Under the pieces are notes generated by a model. It was not told the origin of the DNA, did not search any database, and saw nothing but the letters and a program-made list of their open reading frames with translations. DNA of 14,457 nt, from positions 1 through 14,457 of the forward strand of contig CAZCLJ010000099.1 of NCBI GenBank assembly GCA_964499465.1. Direction: 5' to 3'. Position 1 is the first letter of the stretch. Each line of letters opens with the position of its first letter. Position numbers and translations under genes: made by a program. This document shows, in pieces, positions 1-5,600 of the stretch. The DNA is from JAAYJM01 sp964499465. GTDB taxonomy: Bacteria; Bacteroidota; Ignavibacteria; Kapaibacteriales; UBA2268.

Positions 1-27
1 GAAAAAGGGGGGTAGGGGGGATTTCTT
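1..27 (+). repeat. G-rich short repeat, inverted mate at 5142-5168
   Basis: The first 27 bases (GAAAAAGG, then G-run, TA, G-run, ATTTCTT) match the reverse complement of 5142-5168 with about three differences. The copy may begin outside the window. Similar C-rich/G-rich intergenic repeats are widespread in bacteria. Its function is unknown. Confidence 0.6.
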
Positions 28-64
28 AGTGCTGTTCTGTGTTTCATTGGTTTTAGAAAAAAGA

Positions 65-146
65 TGTCATTGGTAAACGAAGTGAGAAATCTCACAACTC
101 CTTGCTACCACGGGCATTGAGATTCTTCACTTCGTTCAGAATGACA
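65..146. repeat. R1 palindromic repeat, copy 1
   Basis: This is an imperfect inverted repeat. It starts TGTCATT, runs through AACGAAGTGAGAAATCTCA, and returns through TGAGATTCTTCACTTCGTTC to AATGACA. The arms are about 30 bases with a loop of about 25. Related cores lie at 1850-1930 and 2141-2220. A transcript of it would form a long hairpin on either strand. Confidence 0.85.
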
Positions 147-199
147 TTTTGAATTTGCACTTTTAGTTAGCAGTTTGGTATTAGATAGTTTAGATTTTT

Positions 200-279
200 A
201 ACTTTCGCAAAGTTAAGAAACTTTACGAAAGTATTTAGCTCTTCTTACTTTGCGAAAGTTTCTTTACTTTCGTAAAGTT
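200..279. repeat. R3 quadruple palindrome, copy A
   Basis: The repeat has two successive hairpins, at 201-232 and 247-279. Each has 14-base arms of the form ACTTTCGCAAAGTT / AACTTTACGAAAGT, with one mismatch and a 4-5 base loop. Each arm is itself nearly palindromic (AACTTT-CGC-AAAGTT), and the two hairpins are also roughly inverted copies of each other. A nearly identical copy is at 2042-2119 and a half copy at 3256-3299. Confidence 0.85.
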
Positions 280-404
280 TTTGAAAGATAAATTTATAGA
301 AGTCATTGGCATTTTAAGTAAGGAATTTCAAATATTGTGTGTTAGCAAGGATTTGTCTATGTAATGAAAATAATTTTTTTATACATTTTTTAAAAGGATA
401 AATT

Positions 405-1796
405 ATGAAGAATTTATGTATTTTCTCTTTAGTTTTTGCATTTTTATTTGCTGGTTGTGAAAATTCAACTGATGTTGTTAACAACAATAAAATGGATTGG
501 ACAGCCCCTACGCATCCATTTATGGCACCAAACGGCAAAAGTAATGTCCATAATGATGCATATATGACAGATGTTTATTCCATAAAAGGTCCTGATAGTG
601 AAATGCTGAATATCACAATGTCTAATTTAAATCAACTTTGTGTTACTATTACATTCAATAGAGAAAACAAATTAGTAACTCTTGGAATAGGTGCAGATAG
701 CAGAAGGAATTTATACATTTTAGAACCAACGACATTGGAAGTAATTGATACTTATCAACTTCCAACAGGCACTGACTTAACACCATCAGGAGCTGGATAT
801 TTCTATCTTGACCAAAATTATAGAGTTATCGTTCCAACTGTAGATAAACGAATTTTTAAATTAAGCTGTGAAGGAAATCCAGCTAAATTTATTTTGGAAA
901 ATGAATATGATTTATCTTTTTTGCCGGACCCCTGCCACATAATATCTGCTTTACCAGACTGGTCTGGAAATCTTTGGTTTGCTACTGAAGAAGGCATTGT
1001 GGGAATTGTTAGCAACGATAAATTAGATACAGTTCAATTATCACATTTCGATTCTGATATTGAAGTTAAAGAATCCATCGCTAATTCATTTGCAGTTGAT
1101 GAAACTGGTGGAGTGTATATCGTAACTGATTATGCTTTATATAGGTTAGATACTGATAATAATGGAAAACCAATTATTTCCTGGCGTGAAGAATATGATA
1201 GAGGAACTGTTAAGAAACCAAGCCAGTTTTCACAAGGTTCAGGGACTACTCCGACTTTGATTTCAAAAGATTACGTTGCTATTACAGATAATGCTGAGCC
1301 ACAAATGAATGTTCTGGTTTATAAAAGAGGGAAGCAGATTAGCTCTAATCGGCTCTTGTGCAAAGTCCCTGTGTTTGCAAGCGGTGCTTCAGCTACAGAA
1401 AACTCTTTGATTGCATTTAACAATTCCATTATTGTTGAAAATAATTACGGCTATACAGATGTAATTGATTTTATTGGAAAGCTTTCAGAACCGGGCTTAA
1501 CAAGAATTGACTTTAATAAAGATGGCAGCTATAATATCGCATGGACTTCAAATTTAATTATTCCTTCTCTTGTTTCTAAGTATTCGTCGGTTAATGATTT
1601 AGTTTATACTTATACAAAGGATATGGAGGGCTGGTATTTCACTGCAGTTAAAGCAAGTAACGGAGAACTTGCTTTTAGAAAAAAAGCTGGTCCAGATGAG
1701 TATTTTTACAATAATCACTACTCCGGTGTTGTTATTGCTCCTGATGGTGCTGCTTATGTCGGCTGCCCCAATGGAGTTATCAGATTTTCAAAATAG
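405..1796 (+). CDS. Lipoprotein with PQQ-like beta-propeller fold
   Basis: The 463-residue protein starts with a type II signal peptide: charged start, hydrophobic stretch 4-16, lipobox LFAGC with the lipid-bearing Cys at residue 18. It is therefore exported and membrane-anchored. The mature part resembles a family of single-domain beta-propellers with PQQ-like/SMP-30-like repeats. Family-type motifs are HPFMAPNGKSNVHNDAYMTD (residues 37-56), a NLYILEPTTLEVIDTYQLP strand pair, GAGYFYLD near 130, and later repeats ending in blade-like segments such as GAAYVGCPNGVIRFS at the C-terminus. The start is supported by AAAAGGA seven bases upstream of the ATG. The family's substrate or ligand is not known to me, so I assign no catalytic role. 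No gene lies close enough to form an operon, because repeats flank it on both sides. The lipoprotein call is firm; the propeller call is by pattern recognition. Confidence 0.85.
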   Translation: MKNLCIFSLVFAFLFAGCENSTDVVNNNKMDWTAPTHPFMAPNGKSNVHNDAYMTDVYSIKGPDSEMLNITMSNLNQLCVTITFNRENKLVTLGIGADSRRNLYILEPTTLEVIDTYQLPTGTDLTPSGAGYFYLDQNYRVIVPTVDKRIFKLSCEGNPAKFILENEYDLSFLPDPCHIISALPDWSGNLWFATEEGIVGIVSNDKLDTVQLSHFDSDIEVKESIANSFAVDETGGVYIVTDYALYRLDTDNNGKPIISWREEYDRGTVKKPSQFSQGSGTTPTLISKDYVAITDNAEPQMNVLVYKRGKQISSNRLLCKVPVFASGASATENSLIAFNNSIIVENNYGYTDVIDFIGKLSEPGLTRIDFNKDGSYNIAWTSNLIIPSLVSKYSSVNDLVYTYTKDMEGWYFTAVKASNGELAFRKKAGPDEYFYNNHYSGVVIAPDGAAYVGCPNGVIRFSK

Positions 1797-1813
1797 AAAT
1801 TCAACTTTCCTAG

Positions 1814-1963
1814 TGTAGTAATTTATTGAAAACCTAATAAACATTTCTTGTCATTCCGAAACGAAGTGAGGAATCTCAAGTTCTGTAGTAGCAATGACTT
1901 GTGAGATTTCTCACTTCGTTTCGAAATGACACAATATAATAAGTCTTTTAACGAATTACAACA
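1814..1963. mobile_element. MITE-like element 1 with R1 core, CTAG on both sides
   Basis: The 150-base element has terminal inverted repeats TGTAGTAATT (1814-1823) and AATTACAACA (1954-1963), which match at 9 of 10 positions. The inverted symmetry continues inward through AAAACCTAATAAACA versus TATAATAAGTCTTTTA to the R1 core at 1850-1930. CTAG sits directly outside both ends (1810-1813 and 1964-1967), as expected for a 4-base target duplication. It has no coding capacity, so a transposase would have to act in trans. An alternative reading is that CTAG belongs to the terminal repeat. Confidence 0.65.
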
Positions 1964-1980
1964 CTAGTGTAATAATTTCT

Positions 1981-2033
1981 TGTCAATCTGAATCCCCTTA
2001 TAAAGCAAGTGCTTTATTTAAATGGAGATGACA
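1981..2033 (+). repeat. R2 repeat, copy 1
   Basis: The 53-base unit runs from TGTCA at one end to GATGACA at the other, with the inner palindrome TAAAGCAAGTGCTTTA. Further copies are at 5056-5108 (same orientation) and 14382-14433 (diverged inner hairpin). R2 shares its TGTCATT...ATGACA ends with R1, so the two families may be related or moved by the same activity. Confidence 0.8.
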
Positions 2034-2041
2034 TCATTCAA

Positions 2042-2119
2042 AACTTTCGCAAAGTTGAGAAACTTTACGAAAGTATATATCTTCTTACTTTGCGAAAGTT
2101 TCTTAACTTTCGTAAAGTT
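2042..2119. repeat. R3 quadruple palindrome, copy B
   Basis: It is nearly identical to 200-279: hairpins at 2043-2074 and 2087-2119 with the same ACTTTCGCAAAGTT-type arms. It differs by a few bases and is two bases shorter in the middle. It lies inside MITE-like element 2. Confidence 0.85.
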
Positions 2120-2140
2120 GGAGCAGTCAAAAACATAGAA

Positions 2141-2220
2141 GTCATTCTGAACGAAGTTAAGAATCTCAAGTTCTGTGGAGACAATGAGTTGTGAGGTTCC
2201 TCACTTCGTTTCGGAATGAC
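2141..2220. repeat. R1 palindromic repeat, copy 3
   Basis: The arms GTCATTCTGAACGAAGTTAA and TCACTTCGTTTCGGAATGAC face each other across a loop of about 20 bases. It is the right part of MITE-like element 2 and matches the core at 1850-1930 closely. Confidence 0.85.
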
Positions 2221-2307
2221 ACCAAATAGTAAGTCTTTTAATGAATTACTACACTAGAAAAGTTGAGTAGATATTATTAGTGGATTAAATTTTTTATTAT
2301 ATATTTT

Positions 2308-3249
2308 ATGAACATTTACAACAATTTTAACGAAATAGAATATAATCCAAATACTATAATTACCGTTGGCACATTTGACGGCGTCCATCGCGGTCATCAG
2401 TTGATTATTGACAAATTATTAGAAATGTCCAATCGTGAAAATTTAAAGCATTTGATATTGACTATAGACCCACATCCGCAAATTGTTTTGAACAAAGTGG
2501 ACAGAAAACAGATTTTCCTTTTAACCACGATTGATGAACGATTGAAATTATTCCAAAGCAATGAAATTGAAAATGTTTTAATTATCCCATTTTCGATTGA
2601 GTTTGCAAAAACTGATGCAAAAGATTTCATTGTTGAATATTTAGTTAAAAAAATCGGTTTGCATACTCTTTTAATTGGTTACGACCACCTTTTTGGAAAA
2701 AACCGTCAAGGCAATGAATCCTTGCTTTTAGATTTGTCGAAAGAATATAATTTCCAAATTGAAAAAATTGATGCTTTTTTGGAAAAAGAATTAATTATTT
2801 CAAGCACCAAAATCCGTAATTTGATTTTATCTCAGCAGGTTGAACTTGCAAACGAATTGCTGGGCTATCCTTATTTTATTGAAGATATAGTTGTTGAAGG
2901 ACAAAAGCGTGGCAGGACAATCGGATTTCCAACACTCAATTTTTCTTTTTCAAATAAGTATAAATTAATTCCGGCTAAAGGAGTTTACTTGGTTTCTTCA
3001 GAAATTCAAAATAAAACATATTACGGAATGGCAAATATTGGAGTAAGACCTACATTTGAAGAAGATGGCGAATTGCTTTTGGAAGTTCATCTTTTCGATT
3101 TTAAGGGGGATTTGTATGGGAAAAAGGTATCGGTGAATTTCATCAAATTTATTCGGGAAGAGAAAAAGTTTAAAGGTATAGAAGAAATAAAAACTCAACT
3201 TGAAGAAGACAAAAGGATTTGTTTGGAATTTATTGAAATGCAGATGTAA
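2308..3249 (+). CDS. ribF: Bifunctional riboflavin kinase / FAD synthetase
   Basis: RibF makes FMN from riboflavin plus ATP, then adenylates FMN to FAD, in the cytoplasm. The 313 residues match the usual length of the two-domain enzyme. The N-terminal adenylyltransferase domain carries GTFDGVHRGH (21-30, the HxGH nucleotide-binding motif), IGYDHLFGKNRQGN (123-136) and ISSTKIR (164-170). The C-terminal flavokinase domain carries GRTIGFPTLNF (202-212, with the Thr-Asn pair that binds Mg-ATP), KGVY (224-227), NIGVRPTF (243-250) and EVHLFDF with the likely catalytic Glu at 259. All key motifs are intact. There is no good Shine-Dalgarno, only an A+T-rich leader. No other riboflavin gene is adjacent, and in many Bacteroidota ribF is unlinked or lies near truB. 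Repeats lie directly upstream and an R3 hairpin nine bases downstream. Confidence 0.97.
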   Translation: MNIYNNFNEIEYNPNTIITVGTFDGVHRGHQLIIDKLLEMSNRENLKHLILTIDPHPQIVLNKVDRKQIFLLTTIDERLKLFQSNEIENVLIIPFSIEFAKTDAKDFIVEYLVKKIGLHTLLIGYDHLFGKNRQGNESLLLDLSKEYNFQIEKIDAFLEKELIISSTKIRNLILSQQVELANELLGYPYFIEDIVVEGQKRGRTIGFPTLNFSFSNKYKLIPAKGVYLVSSEIQNKTYYGMANIGVRPTFEEDGELLLEVHLFDFKGDLYGKKVSVNFIKFIREEKKFKGIEEIKTQLEEDKRICLEFIEMQM

Positions 3250-3255
3250 TTATTA

Positions 3256-3299
3256 AAACTTTTGCAAAGTTAAGAAACTTTACAAAAGTAAGAAGAAAG
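3256..3299 (-). repeat. R3 half copy just after ribF; possible transcript end
   Basis: A 14-base stem (ACTTTTGCAAAGTT, 3258-3271, with AACTTTACAAAAGT, 3276-3289; loop AAGA) begins nine bases after the ribF stop. Followed by GTAAGAAG, it equals the second half of R3 in reverse orientation. It could stabilise or end the ribF transcript, but there is no U-run after the stem. Confidence 0.65.
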
Positions 3300-3340
3300 C
3301 AAAGTCATACTATAAACAAGTTGATAGCATTACTAGAACG

Positions 3341-3416
3341 GTCATTCTGGCAGATGTCAGGATCCATCTTGAAATCCTTCTCAGGTAACACTTGGGAAGG
3401 AAGATTTCTTTTCAAG
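3341..3416. repeat. Imperfect palindrome with GTCATTCTGG end
   Basis: A GTCATTCTGGCAGATGTCAG segment (3341-3360) is followed by an imperfect hairpin between CTTGAAATCCTTC (3368-3380) and GAAGGAAGATTTCTTTTCAAG (ending 3416). The GTCATTCTG start resembles the R1/R2 ends. It is probably a decayed member of the same group of intergenic repeats. Confidence 0.4.
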
Positions 3417-3469
3417 CAGTGTTTCGCATTATATGAATAAAGATTTAAAGCATAGCTTAGTGAAAGTTA

Positions 3470-3494
3470 CATTCCCAAGTGCAACTTGGGAATG
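3470..3494. repeat. Perfect 11-bp hairpin downstream of the TA pair
   Basis: CATTCCCAAGT and ACTTGGGAATG form an uninterrupted 11-base stem with loop GCA. It lies 25 bases past the antitoxin stop on the minus strand. There is a TTTTTTAATATTTTTCACTC stretch before the hairpin but no U-run after it on the minus strand, so it is not a standard intrinsic terminator. The CACTTGGGAA string also occurs at about 3390, inside the previous repeat. Confidence 0.6.
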
Positions 3495-3518
3495 AGTGAA
3501 AAATATTAAAAAAGTTAA

Positions 3519-3722
3519 TTAAACACTTAAAAGTTCAATATGTTTTTCTAATTTATTTATTCTTTTCATAGTAGTTGTAGCCGGTTTATTTAATTTTATG
3601 CTCTCTTTAATGGAATCAATCAACAATTCAATTTCTAATTTTTCCTTAGCAAATATATATTTAATCTGAAATTCTGGATTCTGCATTTTTTCCTCGAATA
3701 ATTCCTCATAATTTGTTTTCAT
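3519..3722 (-). CDS. Putative short antitoxin partner of HigB-like toxin
   Basis: The 67-residue protein starts with ATG inside the stop of the toxin gene (ATGA overlap), with a strong ribosome binding site AAAAGGAG six bases upstream inside the toxin gene. That layout makes it a real, coupled gene. Residues 1-38 (FEEKMQNPEFQIKYIFAKEK) resemble the N-terminus of XRE-family antitoxins that follow Gp49/HigB toxins, whose usual pattern is NPEF..EY followed by a helix. The expected helix-turn-helix (the LTQEELA-type segment) is missing. After SIKESIKLNK the chain goes straight to a short tail, TTTMKRINKLEKHIELLSV, that looks like the family's C-terminal end. Full-length relatives have roughly 90-110 residues, so I infer an internal in-frame loss. 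It could still neutralise the toxin by contact, but it probably does not bind DNA. Identity rests on context and partial similarity. Confidence 0.7.
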   Translation of the reverse strand: MKTNYEELFEEKMQNPEFQIKYIFAKEKLEIELLIDSIKESIKLNKPATTTMKRINKLEKHIELLSV

Positions 3723-4078
3723 AATTTCTCCTTTTTCGATTTGAATTCATTCATTAATTTTATTGCTTTTTCAATTTCATTTGAAGGAATTTTATCTGTT
3801 TTTTTTATAAATCCATGAGTAAAAACAATTCTTTTATCAATATAATAAAAATAAAAACTTCTTGATATTTTATTAAAATGATGAACTCTTAATTCATATA
3901 TTCCATCTCTAATACTTTTTGATAACTTTTCAGAAATTCTCAAAGCATTATTTTTTAAATAACAAAGTTTATTTATAGCAACAAAAACATCAGCTTGTTC
4001 TTCTAAAGTCAAAGCATTAATAAATTCTTTAAAAGGTTTTTTGTTATTATCTGTCTCTACAAACTCAATTCTATACAT
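3719..4078 (-). CDS. HigB/Gp49-like (RelE superfamily) toxin
   Basis: This is a probable mRNA-interferase toxin of the phage-derived Gp49-like/HigB family (RelE fold), which cleaves mRNA on the ribosome. With the start at MYRIEF it has 119 residues, a normal length. Family landmarks are YRIEF near the start, KLSKSIRDGIYELRV (51-65), the core strands RSFYFYYIDKRIVFTHGF (73-90), and KKTDKIPSNEIEKA (92-105), the conserved Lys-Lys-Thr...Pro..Glu...Ala signature. An upstream in-frame ATG at 4093 would add MVFFI; I prefer 4078 because the family normally begins at this point. Neither start has a good ribosome binding site. The toxin gene precedes the antitoxin gene, the HigBA-type order, with a 4-base overlap. 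The promoter presumably lies in the very A+T-rich stretch at 4100-4184. No frameshift or missing core motif is seen, so the toxin appears intact. Confidence 0.85.
   Translation of the reverse strand: MYRIEFVETDNNKKPFKEFINALTLEEQADVFVAINKLCYLKNNALRISEKLSKSIRDGIYELRVHHFNKISRSFYFYYIDKRIVFTHGFIKKTDKIPSNEIEKAIKLMNEFKSKKEKL
3728..3735 (-). promoter_or_regulatory. Strong RBS for the antitoxin gene
   Basis: AAAAGGAG on the minus strand lies six bases upstream of the antitoxin ATG and within the last codons of the toxin gene (KKEKL). Among generally weak sites in this window it is the clearest Shine-Dalgarno, consistent with higher translation of the antitoxin than of the toxin. Confidence 0.75.
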
Positions 4079-4229
4079 TATAAAAAACACCATTTTCTAT
4101 TATTTCTAAAATAAAGAAAAATTTAAAATAATACTAAATAATATTTAGAAATTTTGATTATTTAGAAAATAAAATAATTTTACTTTGTATTTGTCAATAA
4201 GTTGTTTGAATTATATGGAATTTAATTCT

Positions 4230-5078
4230 ATGAAAAGAAAAATTTTGTATTCAGTTTTAGGAATAATCTTTATTCTAATTGTTGTTTTTACTCAGCAGTT
4301 ATTATTTGGGAAATTATTTGCTTTTTCGCCATTTTATATTGGTTTCGAGAAAAAGGAAATGCAATATACAGAAATCTACATTCAAGAAGGTGCTGCATTT
4401 TCAAATTTTAAAAGAATTGACACATTGATTCCGAAAGTTGAAATATTTCACGGGTTAAAATTCAAATATAAGACCAAAATTTTCATTTTTAGTGATAGCT
4501 CTGCATTTCTTAATCGTTCTATTTCAAAAGCAAGATTTTGCGTTTATCCGAACAGCAATTTATTCATTTCTCCCTGGGCAATCAAAGAAGCACAGATTGG
4601 AAAAATCTCATTGGAAATATATGTAACCCACGAATTATCCCACTCCCTTTTACATCAACATTCCGGAATTGTAAATTCATATTACTATCCTGAATGGTTC
4701 TTAGAGGGCTTGGCAGTTTATAGTGCTAATCAAATGGGAACTTCGTTTTATCCTAGCAAAGAAGAAACTTATGCCTTAATTCGACAAGGGAATTTTATGC
4801 CGCCAGAATATTTCAAAACAAAAAACGAAGAAAAAATCAAACTCAATATGAAAAACGAAATTGCTTTTATATATTCTGAATATGCATGCATTGTTGATTA
4901 TATGGTGATTCGCTTTGGAAAAGAAAAAATGCTAACTTTTATGAAATCATTGATAGACAATTCAGATTATAAAATGAATTTTAAAAGAATTTATGGTAAA
5001 GATTTCGAAGAATTTATAAAAGATTTTAAAAAATATGTGAATGAAAAGGAAAATCTGTCATTTCGAACCCCAGTATAA
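4230..5078 (+). CDS. Membrane-anchored gluzincin (HExxH) metallopeptidase
   Basis: Counting from the ATG at 4230 (MKRKIL), the protein has 282 residues: a charged start, one hydrophobic segment (about 5-27) acting as signal anchor, and an extracytoplasmic domain. The zinc site is visible as THELSHSLLH, with HELSH at 134-138. Twenty-one residues on, WFLEGLAVYSA gives the third ligand Glu (159). The HExxH...E spacing and the EGLA context are those of peptidase-MA-like gluzincins, and all ligands are intact. The substrate is unknown. Starts further up are possible (TTG 4185, ATG 4215), but a possible Bacteroidota-type -7 box (TACTTTG at 4181-4187) favours a start after about 4195. The last residues, LSFRTPV, and the stop are encoded by an inserted R2 repeat (5056-5108), so the native C-terminus has been replaced. 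It is a single gene: the toxin gene diverges upstream and repeats follow. Confidence 0.85.
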   Translation: MKRKILYSVLGIIFILIVVFTQQLLFGKLFAFSPFYIGFEKKEMQYTEIYIQEGAAFSNFKRIDTLIPKVEIFHGLKFKYKTKIFIFSDSSAFLNRSISKARFCVYPNSNLFISPWAIKEAQIGKISLEIYVTHELSHSLLHQHSGIVNSYYYPEWFLEGLAVYSANQMGTSFYPSKEETYALIRQGNFMPPEYFKTKNEEKIKLNMKNEIAFIYSEYACIVDYMVIRFGKEKMLTFMKSLIDNSDYKMNFKRIYGKDFEEFIKDFKKYVNEKENLSFRTPV

Positions 5079-5108
5079 AGCAAGTGCTTTATTTTAATGG
5101 AGATAACA
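5056..5108 (+). repeat. R2 repeat, copy 2, overlapping a gene end
   Basis: TGTCATTTCGAACCCC opens the unit and GAGATAACA closes it, with the perfect inner hairpin ATAAAGCA-AG-TGCTTTAT at 5075-5092. Its first 23 bases form the last codons and the TAA stop (5076-5078) of the metallopeptidase gene. It matches 1981-2033 in the same orientation. Confidence 0.85.
5075..5098 (+). terminator. Possible terminator made by the R2 hairpin
   Basis: The stem ATAAAGCA / TGCTTTAT (5075-5092) overlaps the stop codon and is followed by TTTAAT. The stem is short and A+T-rich and the T-run is poor, so any termination would be weak. Confidence 0.3.
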
Positions 5109-5141
5109 TATATTAATAAACTCTTATTATAATAGAATTGC

Positions 5142-5168
5142 AAGAAATACCCCCTACCCACCTTTTTC
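5142..5168 (-). repeat. C-rich repeat, inverted mate of 1-27
   Basis: AAGAAATACCCCCTACCCAC followed by CTTTTTC is the reverse complement of the window's first 27 bases apart from about three changes. Confidence 0.6.
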
Positions 5169-5244
5169 AAAGCTAACGATTATACACAAATATTAGTTCT
5201 TGTATAAAAATGGGTAAAAAATGAAACAGTGTCTTTGAAAATTT

Positions 5245-5306
5245 ATTCCGTAGGAATTAAATATTTGTAACATGAAAAACCTTGACTGTGCTTATCCCGT
5301 AGGGAT
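5245..5306. repeat. Pair of 13-bp CCGTAGG palindromes
   Basis: ATTCCGTAGGAAT (5245-5257) and ATCCCGTAGGGAT (5294-5306) are two versions of one near-perfect palindrome, 36 bases apart. The paired change (TTCC/GGAA versus TCCC/GGGA) keeps the symmetry, as in a conserved hairpin or a protein site. Their role is unknown. Confidence 0.55.
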
Positions 5307-5331
5307 TATATATAAAATAAGCACTCTAATA

Positions 5332-5566
5332 TCAGAACTCCTGATGCCTCGTAGTTTGATATTTCGCATATTTTACAATAAGAAGTTAAATTTTTATAAA
5401 AGTATTTCCAATAGGTCATTTGTTATTCGTCATTAGTAGTTAGATACTAATAACCAATGACTAATGACCAATAACAAATAAAATATTAATTGCTAACTGC
5501 GAAATTGTTTTTTACGAGATAAATCTCCTAACTCCTTTATTTTCGTTATGGGGTAAGGAGTTCTGA
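5332..5566 (+). mobile_element. 235-bp MITE-like repeat L, copy 1
   Basis: The ends are perfect 11-base inverted repeats, TCAGAACTCCT (5332-5342) and AGGAGTTCTGA (5556-5566). Inside is a long hairpin with 20-base arms at 5418-5437 and 5460-5479 (one mismatch), made of GTTATT/GTCATTAGT units. The whole element reappears in reverse orientation at about 9705-9940. It carries no coding sequence. No clear target duplication is visible. It separates the convergent metallopeptidase and MscS-family genes. Confidence 0.75.
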
Positions 5567-5600
5567 ACTTTGAAAAATCTTTAATATTTATTTTCCATTT

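Larger units (their letters stand above)
1..404. other. Gene-free, repeat-bearing spacer at window start
   Basis: I see no credible gene here. The stretch holds a G-rich repeat (1-27), an R1 palindrome (65-146), an R3 quadruple palindrome (200-279), and then an A+T-rich leader to the lipoprotein gene with a ribosome binding site AAAAGGA at 392-398. Around 302-333 there may be a decayed half copy of R1 (GTCATT followed by a degraded arm), but this is weak. Confidence 0.6.
1968..2253. mobile_element. MITE-like element 2, composite of R2, R3 and R1
   Basis: This element begins exactly at the CTAG that ends element 1. Its ends are TGTAATAATT (1968-1977) and AATTACTACA (2244-2253), and a third CTAG follows at 2254-2257. 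The right flank, AAGTCTTTTAATGAATTACT, is nearly identical to that of element 1 (AAGTCTTTTAACGAATTACA). Inside, in order, are R2 (1981-2033), R3 (2042-2119) and the R1 core (2141-2220). It looks like a relative of element 1 whose left arm was replaced or invaded by other repeats. Confidence 0.55.
1797..2307. other. Repeat-only spacer between lipoprotein gene and ribF
   Basis: Nearly all of this 511-base gap is covered by repeats: a CTAG-bounded element at 1814-1963, a second at 1968-2253 carrying R2, R3 and R1 units inside, and then about 50 A+T-rich bases that must hold any ribF promoter. An open frame at 2009-2194 is built from the repeats and is not a gene. Confidence 0.8.
5079..5600. other. 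Gene-free spacer between convergent genes, repeat-filled
   Basis: The 522 bases between the metallopeptidase and MscS-family genes hold the end of R2, the C-rich inverted mate of 1-27 (5142-5168), two small CCGTAGG palindromes (5245-5257, 5294-5306) and the 235-bp repeat L (5332-5566). No open frame here resembles a gene. Confidence 0.7.

Noticed and set aside
1..27. G-quadruplex in the opening G-rich stretch
   Set aside because: Only two long G-runs plus one GG are present, too few for a standard intramolecular quadruplex. It is better explained as a dispersed repeat with an inverted mate at 5142-5168.
314..538. 74-residue minus-strand open frame
   Set aside because: It overlaps the start and signal peptide region of the lipoprotein gene on the opposite strand and shows no protein-like features.
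2009..2194. 61-residue open frame (contains VILNEVKNL)
   Set aside because: It is built from the R2, R3 and R1 repeats. Such frames recur wherever these repeats occur, and it has no ribosome binding site or family similarity.
3250..3518. Possible small RNA or CRISPR-like array in the repeat stretch after ribF
   Set aside because: The hairpins here are of different families, with no regular spacing, no identical direct repeats and no cas genes.
4185..4229. Upstream TTG start for the metallopeptidase gene
   Set aside because: It would add 15 residues before the charged MKRK start of the signal anchor, has no ribosome binding site and overlaps a possible promoter box.
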